DNA of 64,000 nucleotides from Dallia pectoralis (Eukaryota > Chordata > Actinopteri > Esociformes > Umbridae), in the NCBI GenBank assembly GCA_029465975.1, contig CM055740.1:7836234-7900233 (forward strand), in the 5' to 3' direction. Numbering within the stretch: position 1 is the stretch's first letter; every line of letters begins with the position of its first letter. The translations under genes and the position numbers were made by a program. The notes under the pieces were generated by a model. That model was not told the DNA's origin. It ran no database searches and saw nothing but the letters and a program-made list of their open reading frames with translations. Shown here in pieces: positions 43,669-55,504 of this stretch.

Positions 43669-45302
43669 TTGCCATGGGAGTAGCGCTGCTACACTCCGGA
43701 ACCTCTCCGCTCTAGGTCTTTCTAGCCGGAGGGATAACTTCGAAGACCCAGCACCGCTTTCTGCCAGGCGTCCTTGTAAATGCATTGAATGACAGATCTC
43801 AGATACTGAGTATTCACACCTCCATATGGGACATCTGAGATCTGTTCTGCACTGAGAGGCAGGCCTGCCACTTCCCTGATATTAACCACTCGGGGTGTAA
43901 ACCTGCCTAATCTTAAACACTGCCATTTCTGCAACATCATGTGAAAGGTTTGACGTAACAATTCTACTTCTGTGTTAGCCAATAGGGAAGCTGTAATTCC
44001 TGGGATAAAAAACATTGGGTAAATCAGCAAACAACCAATCTTCTCCCACAATGCATTTCCCTCATGACTTGGAATGATTTTGTTTTTGCTCACAGAGGAA
44101 GGCAAAAAACCTGTGGCCTAACCAGGGGGCAGAAACATTTGCTGCACCATCTCCATCTTGCATGTCGATGTCCCCCTACCACTTTCTTGTTCATGGATTT
44201 TCACCAGAAATACAGGCATGGCTGTGAAAAGTCCCTTTCTTTCCGTGTATCTGCAGGCTACAGGTGGTATTTGGATTGTGTGTTTATCAGAGGAGGACAC
44301 ACAGTCTGGCTGGCAATCACAACTGCTACGGGTGCAACTGCAATAACGATGAAGATCACTTCTACCGAATTCAAATGTGTGGTTCTGCCCGAGAGTAAAT
44401 AAATCTGAAAGAAATCATATAGCCAGACTGACTGCCTGCCTGACTGGTGTTTGTCTATAGAGTAATGGGTGAGTTGGATGTTATTCAGTTGAGCTGTGTG
44501 TGTGTGCGTGTGTGCGTGGGGCTAGCCTCTACGGTCCATTACCCTGTGAAGCCCGAAGCACCCGGAACACACTGGCGGAGCCGTGTCAGGTCACCCAGCT
44601 GACTATGGGACCCTGTATTTGAACCAGACCTGCACATGCTTACGTGTGTGTGTGTGTGTGTGTGTGTGCGTGTGTGTGTGTGTGCATGAAAGAACAACCA
44701 CTGTAAGCTTCAGTGTTCTGTATTCAACTGGCTGTATGATTTTCGCGCGTGTACAATATACAACATCAAAGCCCATTCCAAGCCTCCCTGTTATAGCCAG
44801 TCCATTTAGCAGCAAGCTACTGTGTGCCAACATCCAGTCGCAGACACACAAGTAATTAATGGGTTTCTCTCTGGCCCCAAACTAACAGCTTAGCCTTTAC
44901 CTGAAAGGAAATAATGACACTCCACAGGTTAGACGGGGACTGCCACAGTCCCCAGTCTCCATGTTGCCCATCAGCCATCCATAAAATGACTGGAAATTAA
45001 CTGGTTCCTGATTGTTTGGCGTCAGGTACTCTGGGCCCGACAGTCTGTTCTGGACCAGGGCCCAGGCGCTGGAATTGTGTCTGCAATACGCGAAGCCATC
45101 AGTTCCACCCAATCTACGAACTGTTAATCTCTTCTACAGCCTTGAGATTTAGGAAACAAAAAGACTCATTATAATAACTTGTTTCCTCACACAATATAAC
45201 ACTGAAGACATTATACAAACATAAAAACTGTAATCTGTAATAAGATACTAATATTCCATCTTACACTGGTACCACTAAAACTGTGTTGAAGAGCAGAGCA
45301 CT
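43669..45302. other. non-coding stretch with (TG)n
   Basis: Besides the open frame at 43.7-44.1 kb, it contains a (TG)n run at about 44,644-44,686. The other short open frames are not recognisable. No further gene seen. Confidence 0.45.
43722..44102 (-). pseudogene. unrecognised open frame, 127 codons, no ATG at its start
   Basis: A minus-strand frame stays open from about 44,102 to a TAG at 43,722. The predicted chain has a hydrophobic patch (IGCLLIYPMFFIPGI) and a mixed, protein-like composition, unlike the repeat-derived frames elsewhere. It begins without an ATG and no flanking exons are visible. It could be a chance frame, an exon, or part of an unclassified repeat. I assign no function. 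Confidence 0.2.
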
Positions 45303-45560
45303 ATACTGGCATGGGAGGAGCTTACTGAGTGGGTGTGTGTATACTGGAATGGGAGGAGCTTAGTGTATATGGGTGTGTCTTACTGTATGTGGGTGTGTCT
45401 GTATACTCACAGAGGAGGAGCTTACTGAGTGGGTGTGTGTGTGTATACTGGAATGGGAGGAGCTTAGTGTATATGGGTGTGTCTGTATATTGGCAGAGGA
45501 GGAGCTTACTGTATGTGGATGTGTCTGTATATTGGCAGGGGAGGAGCTTACTGAGTGTGT
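45303..45560 (+). repeat. imperfect minisatellite, about 6 copies
   Basis: GGAGGAGCTTA recurs at about 45,315, 45,352, 45,414, 45,456, 45,499 and 45,541, separated by GTGGGTGTGTCTGTATAC-like spacers. Units vary between about 36 and 62 bp. Confidence 0.8.
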
Positions 45561-45757
45561 TCTATAACGAATGGGTGTACCAGTTGCATTGTGGGAGGAG
45601 TAGTATTACCTCTGCCATGGAAGCTGTTTTGGCTTTGGGCAGGTCAGGCCCTATAGTCTGACCACTGATCAGTGGTATTTTGTTCATGCCCTGGTTGGCC
45701 AATCAAGGCTTGTGTTGACTGGCCCTATAGACCTGTGGGACAATCCTGGAGTAACAT

Positions 45758-46176
45758 ACTGCTCCCTCTACAACCTCACACTGCTCCGTCCACAACCTCC
45801 TTCTGCTCCGTCCACAACTTCACACTGCTCCGTCCACAACTTCACACTGCTCCGTCCACAACCTCCTTCTGCTCCGTCCACAACCTCCTTCTGCTCCGTC
45901 CACAACCTCCTTCTGCTCCGTCCACAACCTCACACTGCTCCATCCACAACCTCACACTGCTCCGTCCACAACCTCACACTGCTCCGTCCACAACCTCACA
46001 CTGCTCCGTCCACAACCTCACACTGCTCCGTCCACAACCTCACACTGCTCCGTCCACAACCTCACACTGCTCCGTCCACAACCTCACACTGCTCCGTCCA
46101 CAACCTCACACTGCTCCGTCCACAACCTCACTCTGCTCCGTCCACAACCTCACACTGCTCCGTCCACAACCTCACA
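45758..46176 (+). repeat. 22-bp minisatellite, about 19 copies
   Basis: The unit is CTGCTCCGTCCACAACCTCA followed by CA. The first third has CCTTCTGCTCC variants and the remainder is nearly invariant. No stop codons occur in two frames, hence spurious frames of up to 245 codons. Confidence 0.95.
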
Positions 46177-47570
46177 CCTCATGTGTGTGTGTGTGTGTCA
46201 GCCTATTTGCACGCATCCATGTAGGTCCACGCGAAAGCACTGTTCACTATTCGTTAAAGGAGTCTTGGCGGCACCCTTCGGAACGCTATTCCGGCCTCTG
46301 CGTGGCTCCATGGGATACGCGTGGGGCTGAGTCTAGTGAAGCAAACGGCACATGCTCAGTGGCATTTCCCAAATGTGGCCCAGCTGGAGGCCCCCGCCTG
46401 ACTGGCTGAGTGGCACACCGGGAGGGTGTGGTGGGGAGTGGGGTGCCGGGGTCTCCGAGAGCCCCCCCCACACACACACACACACCCCCGCCGCCACCAC
46501 AACCAGCGCTGCCCCGGCTATTAGCCCCGTGAGGCGTCCCAGTTGATGCGCATCTCCATCACAGTGGCGTAGCTCCAGTCTCAATGCATATGAGCCGGAG
46601 GTGCTTAATTCTCATCAGCCAACTGTGTGATGCCCTTTCTTTTAAGTAATGTCAGCGTCTCACTTTAATGGTGTTTCTGTCACTCGTCTCGCGCGGTAAT
46701 AAATGAAGCCGAAGGGTTGAGGGTTGACAGACAGCCAGGGAGGGAGGGAGGGAGGGCGATTAATTGACTTGGTAGAGAGCCTCCTAACTTATCCCTCTGA
46801 CTTCAGTCATGCAGATATGCACATCCCTCTCTCCCTCTCTCTGACAGACACGACACTTCCACTCTCTCACTCAGATTATGCAAATATTAAGGCCGGCCCA
46901 TGTAGTTGATGAGCAACAGATCAACCATACGGTACATTGTATCTGCCACACGCTCAACTATGATTGTTCATGTGGAGCAAATAGTCGTCCATGAAGGACA
47001 ATGATGGAACGGGTGAAACATGTCGAATTGCACTCTGATTGATTTGGCTCTGAAGTTCGGGAGGGGAAAATGGCACAGAATTATACTGACTAATGACAGG
47101 TCGTGTGTTTTATTGGGGTTCTGTCTCCTACTATGTCTGGTCAAACAGCTCCCTAGATCTTCACCTACGGCCTGCCACCTGGGACAATATGCATTTAGGC
47201 TGCGAAGGCCTGTTTCTGCTCTACAAGGAGATATGTTTTCTGTCGACTTTGTGTGTGTTAATTATAAAGAATGCATTACATACAGAGTATTATATTCTGC
47301 ATACAGTACAGATCACAGTACACAGTACTATGTGCAATACACATTACAGAACAACATGCATTGTACTAAATACTGATGGGTCAAAACATTATGAACACTC
47401 AAAGCTGAAGCAAGTAACATGTGTATGTAATAGACATTACATTACAGAGCACAATACCCGGTACTATATACAGATGAGCCAAATTGGCTGTACCGTCTGC
47501 AGAGGCATGGACTACAAGATCCCTGTAGGTGTCCTGTAGTATCTGTGGTTTGTGGTTTGCCCTCTTCAGA
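46177..47570. other. non-coding stretch, possible conserved block 46,540-46,720
   Basis: Contains short TG (46,182-46,198) and CA (46,469-46,485) runs and a GGGA array (46,737-46,757). The segment around 46,590-46,720 (GGTGCTTAATTCTCATCAGC, TAATAAATGAAGCC) looks like a conserved non-coding element. A 47.3-47.5 kb patch has repeated ACAGTAC and ACATTACA words. No gene. Confidence 0.35.
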
Positions 47571-49260
47571 CCACTGTAGGTAGGTACTCACCACTGTATA
47601 TAGGTACTCACCACTGTCGGTAGGCACTCACCACTGCATGTAGGTAATCACCACTGTCGGTAGGTACTCACCACTGTATATAGGTACTCACCTATGTCGG
47701 TAGGTACTCACCTATGTCGGTAGGTACTCACCTATGTCGGTAGGTACTCACCTATGTCGGTAGGTACTCACCACTGTCGGTAGGTACTCACCACTGTCGG
47801 TAGGTACTCACCACTGTCGGTAGGTACTCAACACTGTCGGTAGGTACTCAACACTGTCGGTAGGTACTCAACACTGTCGGTAGGTACTCAACACTGTCGG
47901 TAGGTACTCAACACTGTCGGTAGGTACTCAACACTGTCGGTAGGTACTCAACACTGCAGGTAGGTACTCACCACTGCAGGTAGGTACTCACCACTGCAGG
48001 TAGGTACTCACCACTGCAGGTAGGTACTCACCACTGCATGTAGGTAATCACCACTGTCGGTAGGTACTCACCTCTGTCGGTAGGTACTCACCACTGTATA
48101 TAGGTACTCACCTATGTCGGTAGGTACTCACCTATGTCGGTAGGTACTCACCTATGTCGGTAGGTACTCACCACTGTCGGTAGGTACTCACCACTGTCGG
48201 TAGGTACTCACCACTGTCGGTAGGTACTCACCACTGTCGGTAGGTACTCAACACTGTCGGTAGGTACTCAACACTGTCGGTAGGTACTCAACACTGTCGG
48301 TAGGTACTCAACACTGTCGGTAGGTACTCAACACTGTCGGTAGGTACTCAACACTGCAGGTAGGTACTCACCACTGCAGGTAGGTACTCACCACTGCAGG
48401 TAGGTACTCACCACTGCAGGTAGGTACTCACCACTGCAGGTAGGTACTCACCACTGCAGGTAGGCACTCACCACTGCAGGTAGGCACTCACCACTGCAGG
48501 TAGGCACTCACCTCTGCAGGTAGGCACTCACCTCTGCAGGTAGGCACTCACCTCTGTCGGTAGGTACTCACCACTGTATATTGATACTCACCTCTGTCGG
48601 TAGGTACTCACCACTGTCGGTAGGTACTCACCTCTGTCGGTAGGTACTCACCTCTGTCGGTAGGTACTCACCTCTGTCGGTAGGTACTCACCTCTGTCGG
48701 TAGGTACTCACCTCTGTCGGTAGGTACTCACCACTGCCGGTAGGTACTCACCACTGCCGGTAGGTACTCACCACTGCCGGTAGGTACTCACCACTGCCGG
48801 TAGGTACTCACCTCTGTCGGTAGGTACTCATCACTGTAGGTAGGTACTCACCACTGCCGGTAGGTACTCACCACTGCCGGTAGGTACTCACCACTGCCGG
48901 TAGGTACTCACCTCTGTCGGTAGGTACTCATCACTGTAGGTAGGTACTCACCACTGTCGGTAGGTACTCACCACTGTAGGTAGGTACTCACCACTGTAGG
49001 TAGGTACTCACCACTGTAGGTAGGTACTCACCACTGTCGGTAGGCAGTCTCACTTCTGTCGGTAGGTACTCACCACTGCAGGTAGGTACTCACCACTGTT
49101 GGTAGGTGCTCACCACTGCAGGTAGGCACTCACCACTGCAGGTAGGCACTCACCTCTGTCGGTAGGTACTCACCACTGTAGGTAGGTACTCACCACTGTC
49201 GGTAGGTACTCACCACTGTTGGTAGGTACTCACCACTGTCGGTAGGTACTCACCACTGCA
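47571..49260 (+). repeat. 20-bp minisatellite, about 84 copies
   Basis: The unit is GGTAGGTACTCACCACTGTC. Variants at the CCACTGTC segment (CCTATGTC, ACACTGTC, CCACTGCA, CCTCTGTC, CCACTGCC) occur in runs, showing local homogenisation. The marker GCATGTAGGTAATCACC appears at 47,636 and again 400 bp (20 units) later at 48,036, within similar variant strings. One 22-bp unit near 49,045 shifts the phase. Confidence 0.97.
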
Positions 49261-50370
49261 GACTAGTAAGACCTCAGAAGCCTAGACATTTTAGAGATAC
49301 TACAACGTCGTCGTCTAGCCAGAACAATTTGGCAAGTTTTTACTCCTGTTTATTTCTCCTGAATCCTACCATCTGACCCATTCCTTGTTATTGGCATCAC
49401 TTGTGAGTGGTCATATTGTTTTGGCTCATCAGTGTACACAATACTTTATTAAATACACATTAAAGAACCGACAATACACTGTACTATATACAATACACAT
49501 TACAAATCGTGCAATACACAGTTTATAATACACAGTACCGTCAAATGTACAGTGTTTTTCTTCGATTTGTGCGTTCATGCTATATAGCGGATATCTCTTC
49601 GGTCCGAATTACTAAACGGTTAATCTTAATTGGCCAGATGGAAGTGGGAAACAGTCGTGTTGTTAATGTTCCTTTCCCGCAGTCAGGCATGAACCCTGTG
49701 TCGACGCAGGCTAATTTAAACACACTTCTTATACTCTGCACGGAAATAATTGAGCCGTCTAGGTAATTATTAGTCTTTATTAAACTGTCCCTCAAAAGAT
49801 TAATTCTGTTCACGTTAGTGTATGCGGCAATAATCACAGCTAGAATGATGGGAAATATTTAATTCCTCCACTGTTTCTATTCCATTGCTGAAAGTGCAGT
49901 ATGTATGGTAGCATACATAATAGGTCATTTAATTGTTCAGGGAAAGTACAGGATTAGTAACCTAGCGTTTTAATAACCAGGCGGTTTTTTAAAAACATGT
50001 GTCTACATATTGTGAAACAATTTTAGGAGAAATAACCCCAGCATGAAGTGTCCAACGGAACGAGATCTTCAGTTTCTTGGCAGTTTCTTGAACGGATTAG
50101 CCTTTATTTTCTCAGAGCTAGAAAAGATTGACGAGTTTCAGAAGACAGTTATTTTTTCCACGACACTTGGTGCCTGTTATCGAACCCAACAAACGCTAAT
50201 GCGCTAGATAGTGAACTTGTCTACAGATGGACAGTTTTATTGCTTCTTTAAATCAGCAGAACAGTTCGGCTGTGTTGACATAATCACAAAAGGTTTTACT
50301 AATGATCAAACAGAGTTTTAAAATGATAAACTTAGATTAGCAAACACACCGTGACATTGGAACACAGGAC
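49261..50370. other. non-coding stretch, possible conserved block 49,560-49,860
   Basis: A/T-rich unique sequence with TTAATTGGCC, GGTAATTATTAG and AAAGATTAATTC words between 49,619 and 49,805. No exon is recognisable. The possible regulatory role is inference. Confidence 0.3.
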
Positions 50371-51459
50371 TGATGGTTACTGATAATGGGCCTCTGGCCG
50401 GAGTTGGTGTAGCTCAGTGGTAGAGTGTATGATGTCCTGGGTTCCTATTGGAGGAGTTGGTGTAGCTCAGTGGTAGAGTGCTTAATATGTATGAGGTCCT
50501 GGGTTCCTATTGGAGGAGTTGGTGTAGCTCAGTGGTAGAGTGCTTAATATGTATGAGGTCCTGGGTTCCTATTGGAGGAGTTGGTGTAGCTCAGTGGTAG
50601 AGTGTATGATGGTTACTGATAATGGGCCTCTGGCCGGAGTTGGTGTAGCTCAGTGGTAGAGTGTATGAGGTCCTGGGTTCCTATTGGAGGAGTTGGTGTA
50701 GCTCAGTGGTAGAGTGCTTAATATGTATGAGGTCCTGGGTTCCTATTGGAGGAGTTGGTGTAGCTCAGTGGTAGAGTGCTTAATATGTATGATGTCCTGG
50801 GTTCCTATTGGAGGAGTTGGTGTAGCTCAGTGGTAGAGTGCTTAATATGTATGAGGTCCTGGGTTCCTATTGGAGCAGTTGGTGTAGCTCAGTGGTAGAG
50901 TGTATGATGTCCTGGGTTCCTATTGGAGGAGTTGGTGTAGCTCAGTGGTAGAGTGCTTAATATGTATGATGTCCTGGGTTCCTATTGGAGGAGTTGGTGT
51001 AGCTCAGTGGTAGAGTGCTTAATATGTATGATGTCCTGGGTTCCTATTGGAGGAGTTGGTGTAGCTCAGTGGTAGAGTGTATGATGTCCTGGGTTCCTAT
51101 TGGAGGAGTTGGTGTAGCTCAGTGGTAGAGTGCTTAATATGTATGAGGTCCTGGGTTCCTATTGGAGGAGTTGGTGTAGCTCAGTGGTAGAGTGTATGAT
51201 GTCCTGGGTTCCTATTGGAGGAGTTGGTGTAGCTCAGTGGTAGAGTGCTTAATATGTATGATGTCCTGGGTTCCTATTGGAGGAGTTGGTGTAGCTCAGT
51301 GGTAGAGTGCCAGCTTCATATGTATGATGTCCTGGGTTCCTATTGGAGGAGTTGGTGTAGCTCAGTGGTAGTGTGTATGATGTCCTGGGTTCCTATTGGA
51401 GGAGTTGGTGTAGCTCAGTGGTAGAGTGCATGATGTCATGGGTTCCTATTGGAGGAGTT
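50371..51459 (+). repeat. tandem array of tRNA-Ala-derived units, 18 copies
   Basis: Each unit contains GGTGTAGCTCAGTGGTAGAG, the acceptor-end and D-arm sequence of cytosolic tRNA-Ala with a perfect pol III A box, then TGTATGAGGTCCTGGGTTC, which matches the anticodon-stem, variable and T-arm region. The B box is decayed (GGTTCCTATTG). Two unit lengths alternate, 52 and 63 bp, differing by an 11-bp CTTAATATGTA segment in the anticodon-arm position. One copy (around 51,301-51,320, GCCAGCTTCATATGTATGAT) is closest to a whole tRNA. A 236-bp block including unique flank (TGATGGTTACTGATAATGGG) is duplicated at 50,371 and 50,607. None of the copies can fold as a working tRNA. Confidence 0.85.
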
Positions 51460-52735
51460 TAGTGTTTATATTAATGCTGCACAATAAAAAAAAAATCCAC
51501 TTTTCTACCTGATACAAAAAGTACTCATCCCTTTATGTTGTTTGCAACCGTATTTAGAACTTTCACAGTGTTTTTGTCCCAATCATTATAATAGATTTTC
51601 TACGCTACTATTTCTGTTCTTCTGAGGGAGACACAAGAAAGCCTTTCCATTAGCTGTCAACACAGTCTATATACCTTCTGTATCCGGCTTATGAATCATG
51701 AATTAAACTTAAAATCCTCAGCTTCAAAACATTGCGGTGACATATTATTCTGTTGAGTGAGCCCGGTAATTAAGTTGTCAGCAGCGGTTGGCACATTAGC
51801 GTAGCATTAAGCCTCGCTACAGTACAGTCTCAGCATTAGGTAAACTACAGGAGTCTGTGTTGGTTGTGACCTCTGTCACTTTGTCAACACACCAGAATCC
51901 ATTAAGCTACCTCCAACATTACGGTACATTTCTCAGACATGGCTTTCACATTTTCCCTTTATCCAGGTCACAAGACATAATAGCCAACACATGTTAATAG
52001 ACTTTTAAGAACGACTGGGCGGCATCATTAAGCTAAGGGGTCTACGCACCTTTTCCTAATAAGGACAAATTTGTTTGTTTTTATTTGTCTTTTGGTTTCA
52101 CCGACGCATTTCTGTGCGGCTCGTTGCGTGCGTATTAGGCTTGGCACTGACATATTTTATTTAGACACAGCCACTCAGTTTTATATGTCAAATGTTTGTG
52201 ACATATTTTCGCAATATACTTTTCTGAGAAAGAAGTGAAAATGTTTTCGGAAATGTTCTGTAGTTTTACTGAAGCATTCGTCTCCAACCTGAGTGGCTTT
52301 TCAGAGGAAGATGTCATTTTTTGACAGACATCTTCACCCCAGCCCTCTGGACAACCATGAGCCTCGCTGTCACTGACATCTCCATCTCTCCATCCCCACG
52401 GACATCCCCTCCATGACAGACGGTGTTTAGTCACCCTGCAAAGGTCCAACCCACAGAGAGACTTGTCATACAGGAAGTGTGCTCAACATTCTTCACACAC
52501 ACACACACACCAAAACAAAACAGTAGCTGCATTTGTATCACGCTGTCAGCAGGGACAGATAGATATGTCTAGTGTCAGGAACAATCTGTTGGAGCTTGTG
52601 TGCGTTTGTGTCCTTTGGTGAGCGGCGGAGCAGAAGGTCTGCAGCTGTACATCTGACCCCAGGTGATGGGCTACAGCAACCTGTCACATTAAATTTGTGT
52701 TGGGAGCGTTACCTGCTCGCCAGGTCAGTGTGGGG
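51460..52735. other. non-coding stretch, no gene seen
   Basis: A/T-rich unique sequence with a short (CA)n run at about 52,495-52,512. No supported gene. Confidence 0.45.
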
Positions 52736-53210
52736 CTGGAGGTTTTGGGCCAGTGTGGGCTGGAGGTGCTGGGCAAGTGTGGGCTGGAGGTGCTGGGCCA
52801 GTGTGGGGCTGGAGATGTTGGGCCAGTGTGGGGCTGGAGATGTTGGGCCAGTGTGGGGCTGGAGATGTTGGGCCAGTGTGGGGCTGGAGATGTTGGGCCA
52901 GTGTTGGGCTGGAGATGTTGGGCCAGTGTGGGGCTGGAGATGTTGGGCCAGTGTGGGGCTGGAGATGTTGGGCCAGTGTGGGGCTGGAGATGTTGGGCCA
53001 GTGTGGGGCTGGAGATGTTGGGCCAGTGTGAGGCTGGAGATGTTGGGCCAGTGTGGGGCTGGAGATGTTGGGCCAGTGTGGGGCTGGAGATGTTGGGCCA
53101 GTGTGGGGCTGGAGATGTTGGGCCAGTGTGGGGCTGGAGATGTTGGGCCAATGTGGGGCTTGAGATGTTGGGCCAGTGTGGGGCTGGAGATGTTGGGCCA
53201 GTGGGGGGCT
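52736..53210 (+). repeat. 25-bp minisatellite, about 19 copies
   Basis: The unit is GTGTGGGGCTGGAGATGTTG followed by GGCCA. G-rich on the plus strand. The first three copies are diverged (GGAGGTGCT, GGAGGTTTT) and the middle ones almost identical. Confidence 0.95.
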
Positions 53211-53629
53211 GAGACTGCTGACAGTGTTGGTCTGGGGGTTCTATCTGCAATAGGTTTACAGTAGAGTGGGAGCTGGACAGATAAGTCCAGATGTACATGG
53301 GTCTTTAATCACACTGTGTCAGTCCACCATTGTGATGATGTCACTGAGGCCTACAGGGTAGATGGCACCGTGGCCTGACCTCATCCACCGGGACGGAAGT
53401 TCCAGCGTCGCCCCTGTCCCTGGGGCCCGTCATGCGTCCCAGGGCCCGTTATCTGTCCCGGTGTGTCAATGCGGCGGGGTTAGGGCGGGGGGGGATCTAT
53501 GTTCACTGAACAAAGTTACCCTATTTGCCCAACACCTCCCACACGGTTATATTTTCAATTATTTAATTATACAAGCAGTAATATATGTTTGTAGAGAACC
53601 AATCACGGGGGTTGTCATCTTGTTTTGTT

Positions 53630-53666
<37 letters not shown>

Positions 53667-53894
53667 GGAAGATTATTTTCAGTTTGTCTTTGATTGTACA
53701 GGTGAGAAAGGAGCTTAGATCAGAACCCGACTTTGCATAAAAGTTAATCACAGTGCTGGGAACAAAAAAACGTGAGGCCTGTAATTTGCAAGCTATTTTC
53801 AGGACGAAAAACACCTTGGTGAGGCGGCACCAGGAGATTGTTGGGTGGAAGGATACAGCTCTGCCAGTTCCCTAATAGACAATACAAATGTGTG
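53211..53894. other. non-coding stretch with (TG)n
   Basis: Contains a (TG)n run at about 53,632-53,664. No gene recognised. Confidence 0.5.
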
Positions 53895-54240
53895 CACAGA
53901 CCAGTTACAGACGGGCACAGACCAGTTACAGACGGGCACAGACCAGTTACAGTTGGGCACAGACCAGACCAGTTACAGACGGACACAGACCAGTTACAGA
54001 CGGGCACAGACCAGTTACAGACGGGCACAGACCAGTTACAGACGGGCACAGACCAGTTACAGACGGGCACAGACCAAACCAGTTGTAGACGGGCACAGAC
54101 CAGTTACAGTTGGGTAGACCAGTTACAGTTGGGCACAGACCAGACCAGTTACAGACGGGCACAGACCAGTTACAGTTGGGCACAGACCAGTTACAGTTGG
54201 ACACAGACCAGACCAGTTACAGACGGACACAGACCAGTTA
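53895..54240 (+). repeat. 21-bp minisatellite, about 16 copies
   Basis: The unit is CACAGACCAGTTACAGACGGG, with TTGGG and ACGGA variants and occasional CAGACCAGACCAG expansions of 5 bp. Confidence 0.92.
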
Positions 54241-55081
54241 GACAAAATAAAAAATAAAAACCTCTGTTTTACAACATTTTATATTTCAAATGTTGTATTT
54301 ATTTTAATGTTTTCATGTAGTTGGTTTGTAATGCTCGATTTATTTTAAATGTTTCTATGTAGATTGTGTGTCATGTTTTATTGATTCTAAATGTTTCTAT
54401 GTAGTTGGTTTGTAATGTGTTATGTTTAAACATGCATACACACAAGGCCTTGACTGCATATGGAAATAAATTAGCTGTTGGCCTTATCTGATACAACCCA
54501 GGTGTACTGAGACTTGTTGTATATCCTCTCGGTTCAAATAAATAAATAGCTTTCCTAGTAACAACTAGCACTGTAGATGTTAGGCATTACCTCATGCGAC
54601 TTGTGTTTGGTCCTACAGCACAGCAGAGGCAGGCTGGATGGCTAGTGTCCCTCTCCACTTGTCTCCTCCCGGCTCAGTGAAGACAGGCTGTCTGAACTCA
54701 CAATGGTTATGATACATGTATATGAAATTATGAAATGGTAGATGCCAGATCAGCATTGTGTGGTACTGTGAGAAAACTTCCCCCCCTCTGGCAAAGTTTA
54801 CAGATAAACAAAAATACAGAGCGTGAATGAAGGATGTGGAAAATATATACAGATATTTACAGCCTATGAGGAAGAGATTGTTTGTTTGGGATGGATGAAC
54901 GTTTTGTTGACAGAACGGAAGTGACACACAAAGTATTCTATGGAGTTTGGTCTCCACCTAGTGGCCAATGGCGAGAAAATTACATTCTTTAATGGCTACT
55001 AAACTATTTTTGCGCTAACTCATGAACGTATGAATCCAGATCTTGTTTAAAGATATTATCCTCCCCTCTACTCTAGTTAAA
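54241..55081. other. non-coding stretch with an old 55-bp repeat
   Basis: At 54,300-54,420, TTAAATGTTTCTATGTAG and GGTTTGTAATG words repeat about three times with a period near 55 bp. The remainder is unique. No gene. Confidence 0.5.
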
Positions 55082-55504
55082 AGTATAATAACCTGTGGTA
55101 AATCATGACTAGTGAGGACAGTCAAATTACTAACGAGGACAGTCTGTATAGTATAATAACCTGTGGTAAATCATGACTAGTGAGGACAGTCTGTACAGTA
55201 TAATAACCTGTGGTAAATCATGACTAGTGAGGACAGTCTGTACAGTATAATAACATGTGGTCAATTATGACTAGTGAGGACAGTCTGTACAGTAAAATAA
55301 CCTGTGGTTAATATAGCAAGGACAGTCTGTACAGTATAATAACCTGTGGTAAGTCACATAGTGAGGACAGTCTGTACAGTATAATAACCTGTGGTAAGTC
55401 ACATAGTGAGGACAGTCTGTACAGTATAATAACCTGTGGTAAGTCACTAGTGAGGACAGTCTGTACAGTATAATAACCTGTGGTTAATCATGAGGACAGT
55501 CTGA
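55082..55504 (+). repeat. about 47-bp minisatellite, about 9-10 copies
   Basis: The unit is GTATAATAACCTGTGGTAAA followed by TCATGACTAGTGAGGACAGTCTGTACA. Later copies lose 3-11 bp between GGTAA and GAGGACAG. Diverged compared with the larger arrays. Confidence 0.88.

Noticed and set aside
45672..46409. 245-codon frame with SVHNLTLLRPQ-type repeats
   Set aside because: Generated by the 22-bp minisatellite; a second frame across the same DNA is equally long.
47571..49260. CRISPR-like array
   Set aside because: The repeat is a contiguous 20-bp tandem without unique spacers, in a eukaryotic context.
50371..51459. A cluster of functional tRNA genes
   Set aside because: A box is intact but the B box, anticodon loop and acceptor 3' strand are lost in every unit, and the unit is too short (52 bp) in many copies.
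52572..53264. 230-codon glycine/tryptophan-rich frame
   Set aside because: Generated by the 25-bp minisatellite, open on both strands.
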